NCBI GenBank assembly: GCA_900446925.1
Contig: UAVY01000002.1
Coordinates: 372,001-436,000, forward strand
Direction of reading: 5' to 3'
DNA: 64,000 nucleotides
DNA from: Citrobacter koseri
Lineage (GTDB): Bacteria > Pseudomonadota > Gammaproteobacteria > Enterobacterales > Enterobacteriaceae
Shown piece after piece: positions 57,886-64,000 of this stretch. Under the pieces are notes generated by a model. It was given only the letters and a program-made list of their open reading frames with translations, ran no database searches and had not been told where the DNA came from. Both the position numbers and the translations under genes were made by a program. The first letter of the stretch is position 1. Each line of letters opens with the position of its first letter.

Positions 57886-58449
57886 ATGAATCTTTCCTTT
57901 ATCCAGCCACCACAGGTGGAGTGGGCGAGCGGCGTTTTAGCCGCTGGCCCATTATTGCGTAAATCAACACGAATTCAGGATCTCGCCGGTGTTTTTGCCG
58001 ATGAGCCCGCCCGTCAGCAACTGGCGGGTGAGCGGGTCGTGTATGACGTTGAGATGCTTGATACTTCACCCGCCGAAGGCGAACTCTATACCGGCGTCAC
58101 GCATCTGTATCCGGGGCGCGTGGGACGAGAGTATTTTATGACCCGGGGCCATTTCCACGCGCGTCGCGAGCAGGGGGAAGTCTATTTCGGCCTGCGCGGT
58201 AATGGGCTGCTGCTTCTGCAAACTGAGCAGGGTGAGGCGCGGCTTGAAAACATTTTTGCGGGCTCTATCCATATCATCCCCGGCTTTACTGCACACCGGT
58301 TAATCAATACGGGGAGTGATGTACTTTCTGCGCTTGCCGTGTGGCCTGGGGTTGCGGGGCATGATTATATGGCGCTGGCGAGCGGCTTCAAACTCAGACT
58401 CTTTGAGGAAAACCAGACGATTCAGGTGAAAGAGGTGCAGAATGGTTGA
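57886..58449 (+). CDS. Cupin-type glucose-6-phosphate isomerase
   Basis: 187 residues, intact. It matches the metal-dependent cupin phosphoglucose isomerases known from Archaea: ligands His89, His91, Glu98 and His137 (TRGHFHARREQGEVYFG and FTAHRLI), almost the same numbering as the Pyrococcus enzyme. It would isomerise a hexose-6-phosphate between aldose and ketose. Such an enzyme is redundant with the standard Pgi of enterics, so a different sugar phosphate is likely. Its stop overlaps the next gene by 8 bp. Confidence 0.82.
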   Translation: MNLSFIQPPQVEWASGVLAAGPLLRKSTRIQDLAGVFADEPARQQLAGERVVYDVEMLDTSPAEGELYTGVTHLYPGRVGREYFMTRGHFHARREQGEVYFGLRGNGLLLLQTEQGEARLENIFAGSIHIIPGFTAHRLINTGSDVLSALAVWPGVAGHDYMALASGFKLRLFEENQTIQVKEVQNG

Positions 58450-59224
58450 TGATACTCATCTCTACGGTCTGGATATGACAGTTCATCATCATCCACTGGG
58501 TTTTAGCTATGGGGACGATGTTACCGAGCCAATGCCAGAAATTCGCCGACTCGAGCAAATTCGTGCTTCGCTGCGCGATCCGCAGTGTGAAGGGCCGGAA
58601 GAGGTATACGCCATCGCGATGGACGTTGCGCGGATGCAGGATCGTGATGAGTTGGAAAAGCGTATGCTGCTGTTTGGCGTGGTGACTTATGCGGCCGGTC
58701 GGCTGGGTGAAGAACCGATCCGTAGTCAGGGGCATATTCATCGCATCAGTCAGCATAGCGGCTGGTCTCCGCCGGAACTTTATGAGATCTGGCAGGGAAA
58801 AGCGATTATTTACATGCAGGAGTATGTCGAGGACGATCCCGGTCGCTGTTTTGCGGTGATTGCCGGGCCCGGCGAGAAAGTGCTGGTGCCGCCCGGCTGG
58901 GGGCATGCAACGGTATCTGCCGATCCAGATGAACCCTTAACGTTCGGAGCGTGGTGCGATCGTGAATATGGTTTCGAGTATGAGGCTGTACGGGCGCATA
59001 AAGGGCTGGCATGGTACCCGTTATTGCAGGATAAGAATGTTATCTGGCAGCACAATCCGCGCTATATTCCCGGGAGATTACAGGCTGTTACTCCCCGGCA
59101 ATATACCGAATTCGCGATAACTTCCGCCCCCATCTATCAGCAGTTTATTGAAGATCCTGGACGTTTTCAGTTTATCTCCCGTCCAGATAAGACCGCAGAG
59201 TTGTGGCAAAACTTTCATCCATAA
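58442..59224 (+). CDS. Second cupin-type phosphoglucose-isomerase-like protein
   Basis: 260 residues, intact; paralogous in fold to the preceding gene, with an extra 75-residue N-terminal region and a C-terminal tail. Metal ligands appear as His98, His100, Glu112 and His155 (QGHIHRI, PPELYEIWQG, GWGHATV). The pair may form a heteromer or carry out consecutive isomerisations. ATG 58442 lies inside the end of the upstream gene, indicating coupling. Confidence 0.78.
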   Translation: MVDDTHLYGLDMTVHHHPLGFSYGDDVTEPMPEIRRLEQIRASLRDPQCEGPEEVYAIAMDVARMQDRDELEKRMLLFGVVTYAAGRLGEEPIRSQGHIHRISQHSGWSPPELYEIWQGKAIIYMQEYVEDDPGRCFAVIAGPGEKVLVPPGWGHATVSADPDEPLTFGAWCDREYGFEYEAVRAHKGLAWYPLLQDKNVIWQHNPRYIPGRLQAVTPRQYTEFAITSAPIYQQFIEDPGRFQFISRPDKTAELWQNFHP

Positions 59225-59245
59225 AAGACGGTGACTGCTCAGTGG

Positions 59246-59280
59246 GTAGGCCGGATAAGGTGCTTGCACCGCCATCCGGC
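59246..59280. repeat. REP between the cupin operon and the PTS operon
   Basis: REP hairpin AGGCCGGATAAGGTGC...CGCCATCCGGC between the convergent operons. Confidence 0.85.
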
Positions 59281-59290
59281 AATATAATCT

Positions 59291-59311
59291 GACCGGGGCG
59301 GGACCCCGGTC
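59291..59311. terminator. Hairpin downstream of PTS EIID
   Basis: GACCGGGG CGGGA CCCCGGTC, an 8-bp stem just past the EIID stop; the T tract on the minus strand is weak. Confidence 0.55.
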
Positions 59312-59328
59312 GTACAGTCAGTCAGAAA

Positions 59329-60146
59329 TTAACCTGCAAACAGGCCCGTAGCGACCCCAAGCGCGGCCAGTATCAGAAGCAGGACCATCGCTTTTACCGG
59401 TGAAACGCCGCGTTTTGCCATGATGTACCAGGTACCCAGCACAACGGCCAGCGGCAACAATTGCGGGAAGATACCATCCAGCATCTGCTGAACGTGAATA
59501 TTCACCCCATCTTTGGTAATAAACTCCAGCCCGGTTCCCAGCTTAACGTAGCTTGCTGCGACACCGCCCATCACAAACACCCCCAGCAGCGACAGGGCTT
59601 CGCGCAGGCGGGCAGATTTACTGCTCACCAGCATTTCCACCGAGCCGGAGCCCATCTTGTAGCCTTTCAGGAACAGAAACCATGAACCGGGAATGATGAT
59701 GGCAAGCCATGCAACGGTATAAAACAGCGGCCCGAGAATATTACCGCCAGCCGCCAGGGCCATACCGATGCTGAGCAGAATAGGGATAAGCATTCCTGGG
59801 ATCATCGAATCACCAATCCCGGCAATAGGTCCCATCAGACCCACTTTCAGGGTGTTGATCGTCTCTCCGTCGATCGGTTCGCCGTTTGCCTTTTTCTCTT
59901 CCAGCCCCAACGCCATACCGTTCACGATGGCGCCTATCTGGGGTTCAGTATTATAGAACGACGCATGACGACGCAGCATTTCAGTGCGCTGTGCGGCGTC
60001 GGGATAGAGCTTTTTGGCGACCGGGAGCATGCTCAGGCAGAAGCCGAATGACTCCAGACGTTCAAAGCTCATTGATGACAGGTTATGCATCATCCATGCA
60101 CGCCAGCAGCGGCGTAGTCTTTACGGGTAAGTGTACGTTCTTCCAT
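59329..60146 (-). CDS. Mannose-family PTS permease, IID component (one frameshift)
   Basis: 272 codons. It begins MEERTLTRKDYAACWRAWMMHNLSS once one missing base near 60107 is restored; the pattern lt..Dl...W........S.ERlqsfGfc.sMlP...klY is that of EIID of the mannose class. The C-terminal third has membrane helices. Together with EIIC it forms the membrane channel. Its ATG overlaps the EIIC stop (TGATG). The shorter frame starting at 60093 lacks the conserved N-terminus and is rejected as the true start. Confidence 0.88.
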
Positions 60147-60940
60147 CAGAATTCGTCCTCATCATCATCGGCGACCGCCTTCACAGCCTGCGGTGGTTCC
60201 GGCTTATAGTTGTAGTGGATCAACGCCAACAGTGAACCGACGATCACCAGCGCGACCATGTTGAGCTTTAAAAAGACGATGCAGACGAAACCGACGAGAA
60301 AGTAGATCAACATGGTGTAGTTTTTGATGATCTGCTTGAGCAAAATTGCGATCCCGACGGCGGGTAAAATGCCGCCCAGTACGTTCATCGTCGACAGTAC
60401 AACTTTCGGCAGGCTGTCCATAAAGCCGCTGATGTACTGCGCGCCAAAATAGACGGCAATGAACGTTGGCACGAAACGAAGAATGAAGTTGGTGGCCTGT
60501 GGCCAGATGGCGCTGTTGAGATAAATACCACGTTCGTCGCCGCGATCTAACGCGACGTCGGCCCGGTGGTTCCAGAAGGAGTTCAGCACCATCATGGCAT
60601 TAAACAAAATGGTTCCAGCGATACCGATGGTCGCTGCCAGAGCCACCGCCACCTCCGGGCCTTTTCCTGAGAGGATACCCAGCGCGATTGCCGGGTAAGC
60701 GACAAAGTTGAGATCGGCAGGCATTGAGCCGCCGGGGGTGACCATCGCGATATATACCGCCTGCACCGCGACCCCAATCATGATCCCGGTTTTCAGGTCG
60801 CCTAAGATAATCCCGACCAGCATTCCAGAAACCAGTGGTCGGGTTATCAGATACCAACCGCCGGTCAGCCCCAGTAGCCAGGGGCTACTGAGGGCGCCGA
60901 GATAGCAAAGAATGCCAATCAGCGTAGCTTCGATAATCAT
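60146..60940 (-). CDS. Mannose-family PTS permease, IIC component
   Basis: 264 residues, intact. EIIC-sorbose/mannose type: MIIEATLIGILCYLGALSSPW N-terminus, GGWYLITRPLVSGMLVGIILGD, and AVQAVYIAMVTPGGSMPADL. About seven hydrophobic segments. The C-terminus is unusual: a charged tail PEPPQAVKAVADDDEDEF. 10 bp after EIIB. Confidence 0.9.
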   Translation of the reverse strand: MIIEATLIGILCYLGALSSPWLLGLTGGWYLITRPLVSGMLVGIILGDLKTGIMIGVAVQAVYIAMVTPGGSMPADLNFVAYPAIALGILSGKGPEVAVALAATIGIAGTILFNAMMVLNSFWNHRADVALDRGDERGIYLNSAIWPQATNFILRFVPTFIAVYFGAQYISGFMDSLPKVVLSTMNVLGGILPAVGIAILLKQIIKNYTMLIYFLVGFVCIVFLKLNMVALVIVGSLLALIHYNYKPEPPQAVKAVADDDEDEF

Positions 60941-60950
60941 CGTGCGCTCC

Positions 60951-61445
60951 TTATTTCAGCTTCTGGCGTGCATCCTGCCAGCTGTAACAACTGGCATCCG
61001 GCACCAGGCGAAATTCGACCAGATGCCCGTGCTGCGTTAGCCAGTCAAAGGCGGCGATTTCATCCGCATTGACTGACTGATTAGGACCAATTGTCGTGGT
61101 ATCAGCACGGGCGCTCATTGGGCCCACGTTAATCTTGCCGTTGGCGTTTGTCAGACTGATGCCCGCTTCTTCAATGCGTTTCAGCGTGACGGGCGATTTG
61201 CCAATAACAAAATAACGTTTCTCGCTGGCAATGACTTTTGGCAGTTTTTCAATCGCCGTTGCCGTATCAAACAACCAGACTTTGGTGTCCTGAACGGCGC
61301 CTTTCATCACCGATGAGAGCAAAGGATCGGCCGCGACGGCATCATCAATGGCGACAATTCCGTCACAGGGCAGCTCTTTGGCCCATCGTGTCACGAGCTG
61401 CCCATGAATAACGCGGTCATCGATACGTACAAAAGAAATACTCAT
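60951..61445 (-). CDS. Mannose-family PTS, IIB component
   Basis: 164 residues, intact. Phosphorylated on His14 in the motif RIDDRVIHGQLVTRWAK. Passes phosphate from EIIA to the incoming sugar. Confidence 0.92.
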   Translation of the reverse strand: MSISFVRIDDRVIHGQLVTRWAKELPCDGIVAIDDAVAADPLLSSVMKGAVQDTKVWLFDTATAIEKLPKVIASEKRYFVIGKSPVTLKRIEEAGISLTNANGKINVGPMSARADTTTIGPNQSVNADEIAAFDWLTQHGHLVEFRLVPDASCYSWQDARQKLK

Positions 61446-61456
61446 AACGGTTTCCT

Positions 61457-61885
61457 TTAAAAATCATCTGACTGAACGGATAAAACCGGGGCGGCTTTAA
61501 TCAGTGTGGGGACGGTTAATGCCAGCAGCTCCACGGCTGCGGCGTGAACATCCGTTAAATGGCAAATTTCTTCGCTTTGCAGCAGCATGGGGAAATTTAC
61601 GCCCGCGACGACGGCGACAGGAGGAGCCGTCTGTGGCGAAAAAGCATGTTGGCAGGCAACGTTCCACGGCGTACCGCTTTGCATATCACATAACACCAGT
61701 ACGCCATCAGCGTTTTGCCCTGCATTCGCGAGTACCTGGGAAAAGTTATCTTTAAAGCCTTCGATACCCGCTTGTTCGTTCAGCGTAACGGAGTAAACAT
61801 GCGGTAAGTCTCCGTAAACCATTCGACCACTGGCGAGGAACGCTTCTGCCAGAGGGCCGTGGGTGGCGACAATAACATTAATCAT
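61457..61885 (-). CDS. Mannose-family PTS, IIA component
   Basis: 142 residues, intact. EIIA-Man fold with phosphorylated His9 (VIVATHGPLAEAF) and the conserved DMQSGTPWN segment. Receives phosphate from HPr. Separate IIA and IIB proteins, unlike the fused ManX of E. coli. 4 bp after the isomerase gene. Confidence 0.92.
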   Translation of the reverse strand: MINVIVATHGPLAEAFLASGRMVYGDLPHVYSVTLNEQAGIEGFKDNFSQVLANAGQNADGVLVLCDMQSGTPWNVACQHAFSPQTAPPVAVVAGVNFPMLLQSEEICHLTDVHAAAVELLALTVPTLIKAAPVLSVQSDDF

Positions 61886-61889
61886 CTGC

Positions 61890-63637
61890 TTATCCTCTTA
61901 CCCAGGCTTTGATGGTGGCGAGCTGCTGTCCAACGCTTTCGCCCGAGGGAGAAATGCGGTATTCGCCGACGGCAGCAGGAATGATAAAGGTCTCAGCATA
62001 GTGGACGATAAAGGGGGAAAAGGCGCCGCTCGGGCTGTCGACGACCGCTTCCGCGCCTTCGACCAGGTTCAGCACGTTAACGCCGCCATGAGTATGGTGC
62101 GTGACCGGCGCGGTAAACCAGTGGCGACGAGTTTCGATAAATTCTCTCTCATGCATACCGGTTCTTTCCTCCCGCCAGCCTTCACCCTCTGCGATGGGCT
62201 CAATACGGTTTACCAGGTTGTCATAAACCCATTGTGTATCACGCTGCCAGTCGATGACTTGCTGACCATGATCCAGATGGACCGGACGCGGCAATCCATC
62301 TAAACCTAAGCGTCCCCAGTCCCATAGTTTAAAGGTGAAGATGTAGGGCGTCGCACTGATCTCCAGAACCATTGTTCCCGCGCCTGAGCAGTGTACGGTT
62401 CCTGCGGGGATGAGGAAGTGATCGTGTTTATGTGCGGTTATCTGATTAACGAAGCGCTCGTCATCAAACGTTTTTTCTCCGCGACCTGCTGCCCGGAGGC
62501 AGTCCAGCATATCCTGAGGTTCGATCCCCGGTTTTGGTGCCCAGATAAACCACCGCTTCCGGTTCGGCTTCGAGAATGTAATAAACTTTCATCCTGGGTA
62601 TAGTGCATACCGAATTGCTGCTGGATGTATTCGGTCACAGGATGGACTTGAAAACTCAAATTCTGACCGCCGATAGTGTCGAGGAAGTCAAAACGGATCG
62701 GAAATTCTGCGCCGAAGCGGGCATGAACTTTCTCGCCAAGTAGCGCCCGGGGATAAATGAGCACCAGATCCTGAGAGGGGATCTCGATCCGCACGTTGCC
62801 AAAACGCAGTAACAGGCTGTTTTCCTCGGGCACGCAATCAAAACACCACGCGTAATTGGGGGCTGAGGGATCGAGATCGAAGTGTTGTTTCATCCATTGG
62901 CCGCCCCAGACGCCAGGATCAAAGAAAGGGGCGACACGAAACGGTTGGGTGGTGGTTTGTTGCAACCCGGCGCGTAGCGCTTCGCCGCTGACCATTGCCG
63001 GGGCATTTTCTTCTGTGGTATCGAGCAAATAATCGGCGCGCTTGAGCAGCGGCGTTTTATGTCTGTCAAATACCCGCCATTCGATGAAAAAGGCGCGTTT
63101 GTAACGACGCAGAATATCCTCATCCTGGTTTTCCGCGCCCCAGTTACCGAGCCCGTCATGACGCATACGTTGTTGGATCTCCCAACGCGGGAGATCGGCA
63201 TAAATTAGCACGTCGCCAGGGTGTGCCAGCGCGGCCCCCGAACCATAAACGATGACGAGGCCTTCGGTAACCGCATCAATTTGTTGACGGAGTTGGTTGA
63301 GTTTATCGGCATTAAAAAACTCATCAAGATGGTGGCAGGAAAGCACGCCAAATACGCGATCGTCGGTCAGGTTGCGTGCCAGTAGATCATGCAACGCCTG
63401 TTCATCGCGGCGGGCGGACTCGATATTCAGTACGAGCGCGCTGTTAAACGCCGTGAAAAGCTGCTGTTCGAGCTCTTCAAGCCGCACGCCCGGATAACAG
63501 TCCACAACCAGAACAGTTTTAGATGATTCAGAAACCCTGGTGTTAAGCACAGAATGGATTGACTCCCAGCCTTGCCAGGCCTGGTTGTCATAACCCTGAA
63601 CCTTTACTTCAGGAAATTTATTATAGGTTGTACGCAT
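61890..63637 (-). CDS. Kinase-like/mannose-6-phosphate isomerase fusion (two frameshifts)
   Basis: 581 residues when two run extensions (near 62592 and 62535) are corrected. Residues about 1-230 resemble a degenerate nucleoside/uridine-kinase-like P-loop domain: VLVVDCYPGVRLEELEQQL where a Walker A would be, then VIYGSGAALAHPGDVLIYADLPRWEIQQRM and a basic KRAFFIEWRVFDRHK stretch. Residues about 235-581 are a class I (type I) phosphomannose isomerase: PFFDPGVWGGQWMKQ, metal ligands in SFQVHPVTEYIQQ and in AHKHDHFLIPAGTVHCSG. First gene of the PTS operon. The Walker lysine is absent, so kinase activity is doubtful. Confidence 0.82.
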
Positions 63638-63663
63638 TTTCTCTCTCCGTATTGGCTAAATAA

Positions 63664-63680
63664 AGATTAATCGATTAACC
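63664..63680. promoter_or_regulatory. LacI-type operator, copy 2
   Basis: AGATTAATCGATTAACC, 26 bp upstream of the isomerase/PTS operon start on the minus strand; one base from the perfect palindrome at 57827. Confidence 0.75.
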
Positions 63681-63695
63681 TTATTTTCATAGTGT

Positions 63696-63712
63696 GGTTA
63701 ACGCGATTAACC
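63696..63712. promoter_or_regulatory. LacI-type operator, copy 3
   Basis: GGTTAACGCGATTAACC, 32 bp from copy 2, palindromic around a central CG. Confidence 0.65.
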
Positions 63713-63786
63713 CGCCATAATGAGAAACAAACGCGGTAAAATGCACGCCAGCGTGATGTGAATCACACGTAAAAATGCAAAATTTG

Positions 63787-63802
63787 GGTTATTCGATTAA
63801 CC
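63787..63802. promoter_or_regulatory. LacI-type operator, copy 4
   Basis: GGTTATTCGATTAACC, 22 bp before the regulator start codon; suggests autoregulation. Confidence 0.7.
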
Positions 63803-63824
63803 TACGCTAAACACAGGAGAAGTC

Positions 63825-64000
63825 ATGACCACAGTCACGCTGGCGCAGGTAGCAGAACGCGCAGGGGTCTCCACGGCGACCGTTTCAATGGTGCTGCGAA
63901 ATCGTGGACGAATTTCACAGGCTACTCGCGATCGCGTACTAAAAGCGCTGGATGATACTGGCTATGTCTACAATCAGACCGCCGCTAACTTGCGTAACCG
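63825..64000 (+). CDS. LacI/GalR-family repressor, N-terminus only (cut by window end)
   Basis: First 58 codons: MTTVTLAQVAERAGVSTATVSMVLRNRG, then an RVLKALDDTGYVYNQTAANLR hinge. This is a textbook LacI headpiece (helix-turn-helix about 5-24, minor-groove hinge helix about 50-58). ACAGGAG precedes the ATG. Divergent from the isomerase/PTS operon, with three operators between. The sugar-binding domain lies beyond the window. Confidence 0.93.
   Translation, partial: MTTVTLAQVAERAGVSTATVSMVLRNRGRISQATRDRVLKALDDTGYVYNQTAANLRN

Noticed and set aside
59329..60093. EIID starting at 60093
   Set aside because: It lacks the conserved N-terminal segment; restoring one base near 60107 joins it to an ATG at 60146 that overlaps the EIIC stop, as usual in these operons.

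Overview
The window is chromosomal DNA of an enteric gammaproteobacterium in the Escherichia/Salmonella/Citrobacter cluster. The core backbone is collinear with the E. coli and Salmonella chromosomes around the conventional zero point: yjjW-yjjI-deoCABD-lplA-ytjB-serB-radA-nadR-ettA-slt-trpR-yjjX-gpmB-rob-creA-arcA-yjtD-thrLABC-yaaX-yaaA-yaaJ-talB-mog-satP-dnaKJ-nhaAR-rpsT-ribF-ileS-lspA-fkpB-ispH. REP/BIME elements sit in most gaps. The thrL peptide begins like Salmonella (MNR), but dnaJ is followed directly by nhaA, creBCD is missing, and nucleotide identity to remembered S. Typhimurium sequence looks only moderate. I lean towards Citrobacter or a divergent Salmonella such as S. bongori; this is inference.

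Layout. 1-7.5 kb: a glycyl-radical enzyme and its activase (minus strand), then the deo nucleoside-catabolism operon with three DeoR-type operators. 7.5-12 kb: a chaperone-usher fimbrial operon (minus) at the site where S. Typhimurium carries stj. 12-27.4 kb: housekeeping genes for lipoate, serine, DNA repair, NAD, ribosome gating, murein, Trp repression and ArcA. 27.5-32.5 kb: threonine operon with attenuator. 32.6-39.4 kb: yaaX, yaaA, yaaJ, talB and mog, an extra MHS-type transporter absent from E. coli at this place, and satP. 39.5-45.3 kb: sigma-32 controlled dnaKJ, then nhaAR. 45.3-51.8 kb: rpsT and the ribF-ileS-lspA-fkpB-ispH cluster.

51.8-64 kb is accessory. First comes a CitAB/DpiBA-type two-component system divergent from a 2-hydroxycarboxylate (citrate/malate) transporter, an FAA-family hydrolase/decarboxylase and rihC. 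Next is a sugar module: two tandem cupin-type phosphoglucose-isomerase-like enzymes (plus strand), facing a mannose-family PTS (EIIA, B, C, D) and a 581-residue fused mannose-6-phosphate-isomerase-like protein (minus strand), with a LacI-family regulator cut off by the window end. Four copies of a palindrome close to GATTAATCGATTAATC lie only upstream of these three transcription units, tying them into one probable regulon. This is the most interesting part of the window.

Sequence quality. About 80 single-base indels break roughly 30 genes, including essential ones (ileS, ribF, ispH) and dnaK. Those I resolved by comparison with the expected protein can almost all be read as a homopolymer run one base too long or too short, mostly too long. 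I treat them as sequencing errors, not pseudogenes, and give whole-gene coordinates across the breaks.
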